From contig CALKFX010000165.1 of NCBI GenBank assembly GCA_938084875.1, positions 1 through 17,962 of the forward strand: a stretch of 17,962 bases of DNA, written 5' to 3'. Positions within the stretch are counted from its first letter, which is position 1. Every line of letters starts with the position of its first letter. Source of the DNA: an uncultured Flavobacteriales bacterium (GTDB taxonomy: Bacteria > Bacteroidota > Bacteroidia > Flavobacteriales_D > Parvicellaceae). The position numbers and the translations under genes are program-made. Shown here piece by piece: positions 1 to 7,060 of the stretch. The notes under the pieces are model-generated. The model was given only the letters and a program-made list of their open reading frames with translations, was not told where the DNA came from and ran no database searches.

Positions 1-280
1 TAGAAAAGAAGAATTCAAGGACTTTTGCCAAAGTAACAATACTTAATGCAGTACCAGAAAAAACTGAAACTAAAAACTTAAGATGAGTATGTTCAATAAA
101 GTTCTTAAAGTTTCCAGACAACAAAAGCTTAACAGCCTTGAGATCAAAGGATTTTAAGGAATTGATTAATTGCTCGTATATACCTGTTACTAAAGCTATT
201 GTTCCACCAGAAATACCAGGAATAACATTAGCTGCTCCCATTCCAAAACCTTTAAGAAGTAAAATTAAATAACGTTTCAT
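1..280 (-). CDS. DUF368 family membrane protein, C-terminal part missing (window edge)
   Basis: The minus-strand frame from the ATG at 280 is open to the window edge and gives 93 residues. It starts MKRYLILLLKGFGMGAANV and continues IPGISGGTIALVTGIYEQLI. The GxxMGxANVIPGxSGGTxAxxxGIYE pattern is the hallmark of the DUF368 N-terminus. Known of the family: polytopic inner-membrane proteins, some shown to help return undecaprenyl phosphate, the lipid carrier for cell-wall and surface glycans, across the membrane. The visible part holds the conserved first membrane hairpin and a second hydrophobic stretch near residues 73-93. Its ATG shares one base with the TAA of the upstream rhodanese gene (TAATG), so it is probably translationally coupled and is the last visible gene of the minus-strand operon. 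Family assignment is firm; transport function is inferred from the family. Confidence 0.88.
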   Translation of the reverse strand, partial: MKRYLILLLKGFGMGAANVIPGISGGTIALVTGIYEQLINSLKSFDLKAVKLLLSGNFKNFIEHTHLKFLVSVFSGTALSIVTLAKVLEFFFS

Positions 281-585
281 TAAATTGAAATTGCTTGGTA
301 TCCCCCCTCTAAATTGAGATAGTTTTTCTTGTATAAATCATTTAATATTAAAAAATTCAAAATACTTTCTGATCTTTTACCAGAACCACAATGAAAAATA
401 ACAGGACGATCTGAGGGAAGTTCATTTAATCTTTCTACTATTTCTCCAATTGGAATGTGGATTGAATAATCTACTTTTCCATCAATTTCTAATTCATAAT
501 TCTCTCTTAGGTCTATAAGGAGAAACTCTGATTTGTTTTGCAATAGCAAATCTAAATCCCTTGGTGAAATTCTATTTAAATTCAT
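280..585 (-). CDS. Single-domain rhodanese-like sulfurtransferase
   Basis: A 101-residue protein made of a single rhodanese domain, the usual length for stand-alone members. Seen: an N-terminal ISPRDLDLLL helix, the LLIDLREN strand-turn (D25, R27), HIPIGEI at 43-49, and the active-site loop CGSGKR at 66-71 after VIFH. Cys66 would carry the persulfide. The six-residue loop starting at Cys is the sulfurtransferase form, not the longer Cdc25-type loop. Known of the family: transfer of sulfane sulfur between thiosulfate or persulfides and acceptors such as cyanide, thiols or proteins, often releasing sulfite when thiosulfate is the donor. There is no signal peptide, so it is cytoplasmic. It lies 14 bp after the phosphosulfolactate synthase gene and overlaps DUF368 by one base, so it is co-transcribed with both. 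The true donor and acceptor cannot be told from sequence. Confidence 0.9.
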   Translation of the reverse strand: MNLNRISPRDLDLLLQNKSEFLLIDLRENYELEIDGKVDYSIHIPIGEIVERLNELPSDRPVIFHCGSGKRSESILNFLILNDLYKKNYLNLEGGYQAISI

Positions 586-599
586 AACAGCTAATTAAA

Positions 600-1382
600 T
601 TACGTTGGCTTTCTTTTTTTAATAATATCTTTTGGAAGGAAATTAAAAAAAGTATCTCCTCTCAACCCTTGTCTAAGTGTTTCTAAAGGCAAAACATCAG
701 AAGGAGATATATTTCCTAAATTAACATTTTGATCAAATAAATTTACAAACCAAGTCTGCTGCTTTTTTGAAGGTGCCTCCCATAGTATTTTTTTGGGATC
801 AATCTTAGAAATTATCATATTGATAAGCATAGTGTGCGGTTTTCCATTTGGTCTAAAAATACCTACAGATCCGCTTTCTCTACCCTCAGCAATAACTTTC
901 CATGAACCAGCTTTTAGTTCTTCTGACATCATTTTAATCCATTTTGCAGGACTTATTAAAATACCTTCTTCTTTTGAGCCAACTTCGCTCAATACAGTAT
1001 AATTCTTAGCATATTTATAAATTAATTCACACTTTTCATCGTGTTCTAAGATTATTGATCCATCTGAAATTTCTATAGTTTCGATACCAAAATTATCTAC
1101 AATTTTGAAATAGTCCTCTTCTTGGTCTCTTGCATAATACAATTCAAACATGGTTCCACCAAAATATGGCTTAACACCAACTTGGTTCATCAAAGAAATT
1201 TTTTCTTGGATATTGTTCGAGACTATTGAGGTACCAAATCCAAATTTTATAATATCGGTAAAGCTTGCACTAGTAGATAAGAAATCTTCCATTTGTCTAG
1301 TGCTTAAACCCTTGTCCATCATCATGGTAAGGCCAGTATCTCTAGGATTAGTAGTTCGTTCTGGAATATGAGATAATATCAT
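600..1382 (-). CDS. comA: Phosphosulfolactate synthase-like protein (ComA family)
   Basis: This 260-residue protein matches the full length of the ComA family. Seen motifs in order: RTTNPRDTGLTMMMDKG (9-25), FGFGTS (47-52), GGTMFE (75-80), IEISDGS (103-109), LSEVGSK (131-137), KVIAEGRESG (162-171), WEAPSKKQQ (201-209), and NVNLGNISPSDVLPLETLR (219-237) followed by GLRGDT. Known of the family: ComA joins sulfite to phosphoenolpyruvate to make (R)-phosphosulfolactate, the first step of archaeal coenzyme M synthesis. Homologues occur in Bacteroidota, Bacillus (YitD) and plants (HSA32) that make no coenzyme M. In this organism the product may feed a C3-sulfonate pool, but that is inference. The ATG overlaps the stop of the upstream TPR gene in an ATGA junction. 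Family membership is very clear; the physiological product is not. Confidence 0.88.
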   Translation of the reverse strand: MILSHIPERTTNPRDTGLTMMMDKGLSTRQMEDFLSTSASFTDIIKFGFGTSIVSNNIQEKISLMNQVGVKPYFGGTMFELYYARDQEEDYFKIVDNFGIETIEISDGSIILEHDEKCELIYKYAKNYTVLSEVGSKEEGILISPAKWIKMMSEELKAGSWKVIAEGRESGSVGIFRPNGKPHTMLINMIISKIDPKKILWEAPSKKQQTWFVNLFDQNVNLGNISPSDVLPLETLRQGLRGDTFFNFLPKDIIKKRKPT

Positions 1383-2797
1383 TTTTTGGAATTATCTATG
1401 TAGGGCTGAAAAAATTGATTCATCTCCTCAACTTGTAAAACTTCAGGATAAATGTCAATTAGTTTTTTGAAAGTATTTTTATCTGAGTTTTGCATTTCTG
1501 AAAGACCGCTTTTAGCCTCTGATAGATTTCCAGTTGAGATTTGCATTGCCACAAGTCTAAGTTTTAAATCTTCTTTATTACCGTTGGATTTAATTGCTTT
1601 TTTAACTTCTTTAATTGCAGTAGACTTTGACGTGTTGTCGAACAAAAAATTGGAATAATCTATCCACGCATCTATATTTTTAGGATCTAATTGGATTACT
1701 TTTTTAAAAGCCAATTCTGCTTCAGAATTTTTATTGAGTTTGGCAAGAATTTCTGCATATAAATACCAATAGTCAGGATTTTCAACATCTAAATCAATTG
1801 CCTTTTTTATAAACTTAATTGCTTGAATAGGTTGATTATTTAAATCTCTAACTACACCAATGCCTAACCAAGACTCAGGAAGAGAATCGTCAATTTCTAT
1901 ACTTTTTTCATAAAACATAAGTGCTTTTGAATAATCTCCGATTTTCTCATAACATTCGCCAATACTACAATAGGCATATGCGTGAGGACGATCATAAATA
2001 AACGAATCATTAAATGAATCAATCGCTTTTTGATATTCTTTTAAATGAATGAAACTATTAGCTTTTCCGTAGTGAGCAGCAGTAAATTCCTCATTAATTA
2101 CCAGACACATCTCATAAGCAAAAATTGCTTCCTTCCAGTCTTCGTTAACATTATATATAGTTGCTAAATTGAACCAAGCTATATGACTGTAAGGGTTGCC
2201 ATCTATCACTTCCTTAAAATAATTTACAGATTCTTGAAATTTGCCAGACTCATGGTAGGCAACTCCCAATTCCATCATAACAGTCTCGTCATTTGGTTTG
2301 AAAATTAAGATTTGTTTTAAAACTTTGATTGCAGAATCAAATTTTCCTAGTTGGGTATACTCATAAGACAAATCGTGTAAATAATCGTTGTATGATGAGT
2401 CTAAAGAGATAAGATTGTGAGCACGGTTCAAATATTTTATAGCATATGGTTTATTTCCCATAAGTGAATACAGTCTGCCAAGTCCAAGAACAACATCAAT
2501 ATTATTTGGGTGAAATTTATTTAAATTATTTAGAGTCTTGAGAGATTCATCAAACCTTTGGGATGAATTGAGGAATTCAATTTTAATTAATGTAAGTGCC
2601 AAGTCGATAGGATATTGTTCAAGTGCAATCTCAAGCGCTTTTTTTGCTTTTTTTTTAAAATCAAGTTCTAAATAGTATTCTATGATTAGTTCAAAGTCTT
2701 CAACATCAAAAAAAGTAAAGGTTTCACCTTTTATCATTGATTCGAAAAGAGCAACCTTCTCAACAGCGTCATTATTTGGGTTAGAATCTAAAAGCAT
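1379..2797 (-). CDS. Tetratricopeptide-repeat protein
   Basis: About 472 residues from the ATG at 2797, built almost wholly from some twelve TPR-like helical hairpins of about 34 residues. Clear units include AYHESGKFQESVNYFKEVI, NLATIYNVNEDWKEAIFAYE, SIGECYEKIGDYSKALMFYE and YAEILAKLNKNSEAELAFKK. The N-terminus (EDFELIIEYYLELDFKKKA) resembles a conserved Bacteroidota TPR family of unknown function. There is no signal peptide or membrane segment, so it is probably a cytoplasmic scaffold or adaptor. A longer form starting at TTG 2821, eight codons upstream, is also open. I prefer the ATG because it begins directly before the part that looks conserved. It is the first gene of the minus-strand operon, and its stop overlaps the ComA start by four bases. 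No partner can be named. Confidence 0.85.
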   Translation of the reverse strand: MLLDSNPNNDAVEKVALFESMIKGETFTFFDVEDFELIIEYYLELDFKKKAKKALEIALEQYPIDLALTLIKIEFLNSSQRFDESLKTLNNLNKFHPNNIDVVLGLGRLYSLMGNKPYAIKYLNRAHNLISLDSSYNDYLHDLSYEYTQLGKFDSAIKVLKQILIFKPNDETVMMELGVAYHESGKFQESVNYFKEVIDGNPYSHIAWFNLATIYNVNEDWKEAIFAYEMCLVINEEFTAAHYGKANSFIHLKEYQKAIDSFNDSFIYDRPHAYAYCSIGECYEKIGDYSKALMFYEKSIEIDDSLPESWLGIGVVRDLNNQPIQAIKFIKKAIDLDVENPDYWYLYAEILAKLNKNSEAELAFKKVIQLDPKNIDAWIDYSNFLFDNTSKSTAIKEVKKAIKSNGNKEDLKLRLVAMQISTGNLSEAKSGLSEMQNSDKNTFKKLIDIYPEVLQVEEMNQFFQPYIDNSKK

Positions 2798-2929
2798 ATA
2801 AATATTTTCACTTACTAACAAATATACCTTATAAATTTTCTTGAAAAAATAATGAGCAAACCTTTTTTAAACAAAAAAAAAACCATATTTAAAAATAAAG
2901 TTGGATGTATGGAAAAAATCAATAAATAG

Positions 2930-2961
2930 TTGATGATTTAGGGTTCAATATTTTATCTTCG
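2930..2961 (+). promoter_or_regulatory. Candidate Bacteroidota-type promoter for glmM
   Basis: TTG at 2930-2932 and TATCTTCG at 2954-2961 (one mismatch to TAnnTTTG) are separated by 21 bases, the spacing expected for the -33 and -7 elements. Transcription would start near 2967, leaving a leader of about 16 bases before the ATG at 2984. The gap 2822-2983 separates two divergent operons, so a plus-strand promoter is needed here. I found no equally good match for the minus-strand TPR operon in the same gap. Confidence 0.38.
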
Positions 2962-2983
2962 AATCGATAAAAATTTATTTGCT

Positions 2984-4369
2984 ATGACTTTAATAAAATC
3001 TATTTCTGGAATAAGAGGAACAATTGGAGGGAATCCAAGTCAAAATCTTACTCCTATTGATATTGTGGAATCAATTTCTGCTTATGGTTCTTGGCTGAAG
3101 ACCAACCTTAAAAACAAAAAGCTTAAAGTTGTTGTAGGAAGAGATGCTAGACTTTCAGGAGAAATGGTAGAAAATATTTGTATTGGTACTCTTCAGGCAA
3201 TGGGTATTGATGTAGTAAATATTGGATTATCTACCACACCTACTGTAGAGATTGCTGTTCCTTTAGAAAATGCAGATGGAGGAATTATCCTAACTGCTAG
3301 CCACAATCCAAAACAATGGAATGCTCTAAAACTTCTTAATAATAAAGGTGAATTTATAAGTGAAAAAGATGGAAAACAACTCTTAAGTGTTATAGAAAAA
3401 AATCAATTTTCATTCGCTAGTGTAGATGAACTTGGTAAAGTTACTTTTAAAGACAATTATATTGATGAACACATTAATAAAGTATTAGAACTTAAACATG
3501 TAGATGTTAATGCCATTAAAGAAGCTGAATTTTCTGTTGTTATTGATGCAGTTAACAGCACTGGTGGAATAGTAATTCCTAAATTGTTAAAAGCATTAAA
3601 ATGTAAAGAAATTACTGAATTATATTGTACTCCAAATGGAGAGTTTCCTCATAATCCAGAACCTCTAGCTGAGCACCTTGTAGACCTTAGTAATACGGTA
3701 AAAGAAAAAAATGCAGATCTTGGTATTGTAGTAGATCCGGATGTTGATCGCTTGGCTTTTGTTTGTGAAAACGGAGAAGTTTTTGGTGAGGAATATACAT
3801 TAGTTGCAGTTGCAGACCATATTACAGGAAAAAAACCTGGAAATAGTGTTTCTAATTTATCTTCAACAAGAGCTCTTGCAGATGTAACCATTAAAAATGG
3901 TGGTAAATATTATTCCTCTGCAGTAGGAGAAGTCAACGTTGTTAAAATGATGAAAGAAAAAAATGCTGTGATCGGTGGAGAAGGTAATGGAGGAGTTATA
4001 TTTCCCGAATTACACTACGGGAGAGATGCTCTTGTGGGCATAGCCTTATTTTTAACGTATTTGGCAAATAAAAAATTAAATATGAGTGATCTTAAAAGTT
4101 CATTTCCTCAATATACTATTAGTAAAAACAAACTCGCTTTAACAAACAGCACCAATATAGACTTACTACTAGAGAAAATTTCTAATAAATATAAAACTGT
4201 AAAGCAAAATAGAATTGATGGTCTAAAATTAGAGTTTGAGAACGAGTGGGTCCACATGAGAAAATCAAATACAGAACCAATTATTCGAATTTATGCAGAA
4301 AGTCAAAATCAAAAATCTGCTCACAATCTAGGCGAAAGATTTGTTGAAGAACTAAAAAGTTTGATTTAA
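2984..4369 (+). CDS. glmM: Phosphoglucosamine mutase (archaeal/Bacteroidota type)
   Basis: A 461-residue alpha-D-phosphohexomutase, full length for the family. Seen: the start SISGIRGTIGG (6-16), phosphoserine loop TASHNP with Ser106, metal-binding loop DPDVDR (251-256), sugar-binding loop GEGNGG (332-337) and phosphate-binding loop RKSNTEP (426-432). Known of the family: glucosamine-6-phosphate to glucosamine-1-phosphate, the step before UDP-GlcNAc for peptidoglycan and lipid A. The GEGNGG loop is the form seen in archaeal and Bacteroidota GlmM, as opposed to the bacterial GEQSGH type. A phosphomannomutase or phosphoglucomutase activity cannot be excluded from sequence, but GlmM is essential and this is the usual Bacteroidota candidate. 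It heads the plus-strand cluster, and its stop lies 18 bp before the ATG of the cysteine desulfurase. The ATG at 2984 directly precedes the conserved N-terminus. Confidence 0.9.
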   Translation: MTLIKSISGIRGTIGGNPSQNLTPIDIVESISAYGSWLKTNLKNKKLKVVVGRDARLSGEMVENICIGTLQAMGIDVVNIGLSTTPTVEIAVPLENADGGIILTASHNPKQWNALKLLNNKGEFISEKDGKQLLSVIEKNQFSFASVDELGKVTFKDNYIDEHINKVLELKHVDVNAIKEAEFSVVIDAVNSTGGIVIPKLLKALKCKEITELYCTPNGEFPHNPEPLAEHLVDLSNTVKEKNADLGIVVDPDVDRLAFVCENGEVFGEEYTLVAVADHITGKKPGNSVSNLSSTRALADVTIKNGGKYYSSAVGEVNVVKMMKEKNAVIGGEGNGGVIFPELHYGRDALVGIALFLTYLANKKLNMSDLKSSFPQYTISKNKLALTNSTNIDLLLEKISNKYKTVKQNRIDGLKLEFENEWVHMRKSNTEPIIRIYAESQNQKSAHNLGERFVEELKSLI

Positions 4370-4370
4370 T

Positions 4371-4378
4371 TATATTTG
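4371..4378 (+). promoter_or_regulatory. Possible internal -7 promoter element before the cysteine desulfurase
   Basis: TATATTTG fits TAnnTTTG exactly and lies just after the glmM stop. The nearest upstream TTG (4344-4346) is 24 bases away, slightly long. A start about 6-7 bases downstream would leave almost no leader before the ATG at 4388. Such an octamer occurs often by chance in sequence this AT-rich, so this is only suggestive. Confidence 0.25.
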
Positions 4379-4387
4379 AATATTATT

Positions 4388-5527
4388 ATGAAAGTCTACT
4401 TAGATAACGCAGCCACAACATCAATTGCTAAAGAGGTTATTACAGAAATCCAACCTTATCTATCTACTTATTTTGGAAATCCATCTAGCACACACTCTTT
4501 TGGAAGAAAAACCAAAAATGCTATAGAAATAAGCAGAAAAAAAATTGCTGACTTTATCAATGCCGATAATAGTGAAATAATTTTCACTTCCGGTGGTACT
4601 GAAGCTGATAATATGGCCATTAGACGAGCCGTTATAGATTTGAATGTAAAAAGAATAATAACCTCCAAAATTGAACACCATGCTGTTGGACATACTGCGG
4701 AAAATTTAAAAGACTCACATAACATAGAAGTTGTCTATTTAACAACCGATAAAAAAGGAAATCCATCTATTGAGCAATTAAAAGAACTTTTAAAAAAAGA
4801 TGTTAAAACATTAGTTTCCTTAATGCATGCAAATAACGAAATTGGGACTTTACTTCCGATAGAAGAAGTTTCTTTGCTGTGTAATAAATATGAAAATGTA
4901 TATTTTCACTCAGACACCGTTCAAACAATGGGTCATTATTCGTTTGATGTTAAAAAGTTAAAAATTGATTTTTTGGTTTGTTCTGCCCATAAATTTCACG
5001 GTCCAAAAGGTATAGGTTTTCTTTATGTGAATAAAAACCTTCATTTAAACCCAATTATAACTGGTGGATCTCAAGAAAGAAATCATAGAGGAGGAACAGA
5101 AAATCTATATGGAATTATTGGATTAGCAAAAGCCATGGAGTTGGCTTTTTCTGATTTAGAAAACCATCAAAAACATGTAGAAGAACTTAAATATTACATG
5201 AAAGAAGAATTATATAAAATGGATTCCAGAATTATATTTAATGGGGAAACTGATCCAAATAAAAGTTTGTATACCGTACTAAGTGTAGGCTTTCCCAAAG
5301 ATATTTGTAATTCTATGTTGCTATTTAGTTTAGATATCTTTGGAATTGCTGCTTCTGGCGGAAGTGCTTGTTCCTCGGGGTCAACCAAAGGCTCTCATGT
5401 TCTAGCAGAACTTCCTTTTCTGGAAAACTTTCAAACTGTAAGATTCTCGCTTTGTAGATACAATACTATTGAAGAAGTTGATTACACATTGGATAAAATA
5501 AAATCTATTGTACTAAAAGGAAAATAA
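4388..5527 (+). CDS. Cysteine desulfurase, NifS/IscS family
   Basis: A pyridoxal-phosphate class V aminotransferase of 379 residues. Seen from the ATG at 4388: the start VYLDNAATT (3-11), FGNPSSTHSFGR (29-40), TSGGTEADN (67-75), the HH pair at 97-98, HANNEIGTLLPI (147-158), the Schiff-base lysine in SAHKFHGPKG (Lys202) and the catalytic cysteine in GSACSSG (Cys328), followed by RFSLCRYNT. Known of the family: removes sulfur from cysteine as an enzyme-bound persulfide, giving alanine, for Fe-S clusters, tRNA thiolation and cofactors. The Cys loop is the group I (NifS/IscS) type, not the SufS type. An in-frame TTG at 4376 would add four residues, but the ATG fits the family N-terminus. It stands 1 bp before the MBL-fold gene and upstream of trmD, so a role in tRNA thiolation is plausible but unproven. 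Confidence 0.9.
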   Translation: MKVYLDNAATTSIAKEVITEIQPYLSTYFGNPSSTHSFGRKTKNAIEISRKKIADFINADNSEIIFTSGGTEADNMAIRRAVIDLNVKRIITSKIEHHAVGHTAENLKDSHNIEVVYLTTDKKGNPSIEQLKELLKKDVKTLVSLMHANNEIGTLLPIEEVSLLCNKYENVYFHSDTVQTMGHYSFDVKKLKIDFLVCSAHKFHGPKGIGFLYVNKNLHLNPIITGGSQERNHRGGTENLYGIIGLAKAMELAFSDLENHQKHVEELKYYMKEELYKMDSRIIFNGETDPNKSLYTVLSVGFPKDICNSMLLFSLDIFGIAASGGSACSSGSTKGSHVLAELPFLENFQTVRFSLCRYNTIEEVDYTLDKIKSIVLKGK

Positions 5528-5528
5528 T

Positions 5529-6302
5529 ATGCAAGTTACCATAACTGGATCGGGAACATCTCAAGGGGTACCAGTAATTGGTTGTGATTGTAAAGTTTGT
5601 AAATCAAACGATAGTAAAGACAAAAGATTTAGATGTTCTGTTCATATTTCCTACAAAGGAAAATCTATTGTTATAGATACAGGACCAGATTTTCGCCAAC
5701 AAATGTTGAATTCGGAAATAAAATCGTTAGATGCAGTGCTATTTACCCACGAACATAAAGATCATGTTGCTGGCCTAGACGATGTAAGACCTTTTAACTT
5801 TTCTCAAAAAAAACCCATAGATATATATTGTACAGACCATGTTTTTAATTCATTGAAAAGAGAGTTTCATTATATTTTCGATCCTAAATTTCAATATCCA
5901 GGAATTCCTAAAATAAATAGATATTCTATTAAAAAAAATGAAAATATTTCAATTGCTGATATTGATATTGAACCTATTGAAGTAATGCATTATAAATTAC
6001 CTGTTTTAGGATTTAAAATTGATGGGTTTGCATACATAACAGATGCAAAAACAATTGAAGACTCTCAGAAGAGCAAACTGTATAATCTAGATGTCTTGGT
6101 AATTAATGCGCTAAGGATAAAGCAACACATTTCACATTTCAATTTGGAGGAGGCAATAGAGTTAATAAAAGAACTAAAGCCAAAAAAAGCAATACTTACC
6201 CACATATCTCATTTTATGGGTATCCATCAAGAGGTTCAAAAAAAACTACCTGAAAATATTTATTTAGCATATGATGGACTTCAAATTAAATTAAATCAAT
6301 AG
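5529..6302 (+). CDS. MBL-fold metal-dependent hydrolase, PhnP/RNase Z-like
   Basis: A 257-residue metallo-beta-lactamase-fold protein. Seen: N-terminal GSGTSQGVP (7-15), a cysteine cluster C19-x-C21-xx-C24 like the structural zinc site of PhnP, DTGPDFRQQ (50-58), the metal motif HEHKDH (74-79), and further likely ligands His154, Asp172 and His225. Known of the family: PhnP hydrolyses cyclic ribose phosphates in phosphonate use, and related RNase Z enzymes cut tRNA 3' ends. Bacteroidota commonly carry such a gene with no phosphonate operon, and none is visible here. Placed 1 bp after the cysteine desulfurase and 2 bp before trmD, it is certainly co-transcribed with them. A role in RNA or nucleotide-derivative turnover would suit the context, but the substrate is unknown. 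Confidence 0.85.
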   Translation: MQVTITGSGTSQGVPVIGCDCKVCKSNDSKDKRFRCSVHISYKGKSIVIDTGPDFRQQMLNSEIKSLDAVLFTHEHKDHVAGLDDVRPFNFSQKKPIDIYCTDHVFNSLKREFHYIFDPKFQYPGIPKINRYSIKKNENISIADIDIEPIEVMHYKLPVLGFKIDGFAYITDAKTIEDSQKSKLYNLDVLVINALRIKQHISHFNLEEAIELIKELKPKKAILTHISHFMGIHQEVQKKLPENIYLAYDGLQIKLNQ

Positions 6303-6304
6303 GA

Positions 6305-6991
6305 ATGCGAATAGATATAATATCAGCGGTTCCCTCACTTCTTGAAAGCCCATTTAATGACTCTATTTTAAAAAGAGCAAAAGAAAAAAAATTAGTAGAT
6401 ATAAAAATTCATAATCTTAGAGATTATTCAACCAACAAACAAAAAAGTATAGACGATTATGCTTTTGGTGGTGGTGCAGGAATGGTTTTAAGCATAGAAC
6501 CATTTGCCAAATGTTTAAATGAATTAAAAGAAAATAGAAATTACGATGAAGTCATCTTCATGACACCAGACGGAGAAAAACTAAAACAAAGTGATGCTAA
6601 CCAACTTTCTCTTAATAAAAATATAATTATTCTTTGCGGGCACTATAAAGGAATAGACCAAAGGATAAGAGATTACTTAATTACTAAAGAAATATCGATT
6701 GGAGATTATGTGCTCTCTGGAGGAGAGTTACCTGCAGCTGTGCTTTGTGATGCCATAATAAGACTTATTCCTGGAGTTTTAAATAATGAAACTTCTGCTC
6801 TTACAGACTCATTTCAAGATGATTTACTTGCACCACCAGTATATACAAGGCCAGCTAAGTTCAACGAATGGGAAGTACCTGAAATATTAACTTCTGGAAA
6901 CCTTAAAGCAATTGAAAAATGGAGAGAAGAAAAAGCCATAGAGAACACCAAAAAACGAAGACCATATCTAGGGGAAAATAAAAAGGAATAA
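6305..6991 (+). CDS. trmD: tRNA (guanine-37-N1)-methyltransferase
   Basis: A 228-residue SPOUT methyltransferase, within the usual TrmD length. Seen: MRIDIISAVP start, RDYSTNKQKSIDDYAFGGGAGM (39-60), the knot-forming SAM-binding segments ILCGHYKGIDQR (109-120) and SIGDYVLSGGELPAAV (131-146), the catalytic aspartate in SALTDSF (Asp168), and YTRPAKFNEWEVPEIL near the C-terminus. Known of the family: transfers a methyl group from S-adenosylmethionine to N1 of G37 in tRNAs for Leu, Pro and Arg, preventing +1 frameshifting. It follows the MBL-fold gene by 2 bp and precedes rplS by 69 bp. The classical rpsP-rimM-trmD-rplS operon is only half kept here: rpsP and rimM are not in the window. Confidence 0.96.
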   Translation: MRIDIISAVPSLLESPFNDSILKRAKEKKLVDIKIHNLRDYSTNKQKSIDDYAFGGGAGMVLSIEPFAKCLNELKENRNYDEVIFMTPDGEKLKQSDANQLSLNKNIIILCGHYKGIDQRIRDYLITKEISIGDYVLSGGELPAAVLCDAIIRLIPGVLNNETSALTDSFQDDLLAPPVYTRPAKFNEWEVPEILTSGNLKAIEKWREEKAIENTKKRRPYLGENKKE

Positions 6992-7060
6992 AATTATAAG
7001 TTCTCATTTAATAAAATATTAAATATTCTTTGTAATATTGCAGGCCTTAAATCAAGACTC
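6992..7060 (+). promoter_or_regulatory. rplS leader / intergenic spacer with a small AU hairpin
   Basis: This is the only sizeable gap inside the trmD-rplS part of the cluster. It contains an exact AATATT inverted repeat (7022-7027 with 7034-7039) around a six-base loop, and a palindromic AGGCCT shortly before the start codon. TATTCTTTG at 7024-7032 resembles TAnnTTTG with one extra base, so it could instead be a promoter. L19-type autoregulatory leaders have been proposed in Flavobacteria, but I cannot show that this is one. The stem is all A-U and weak. Confidence 0.2.

Noticed and set aside
793..1371. Plus-strand open frames opposite the comA gene
   Set aside because: They are antisense to a strongly conserved family and their translations show no recognisable domain.
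4376..4388. TTG start for the cysteine desulfurase four codons before the ATG
   Set aside because: The ATG at 4388 places the protein start (MKVYLDNAATT) exactly where the family begins, and the TTG overlaps a candidate promoter element.
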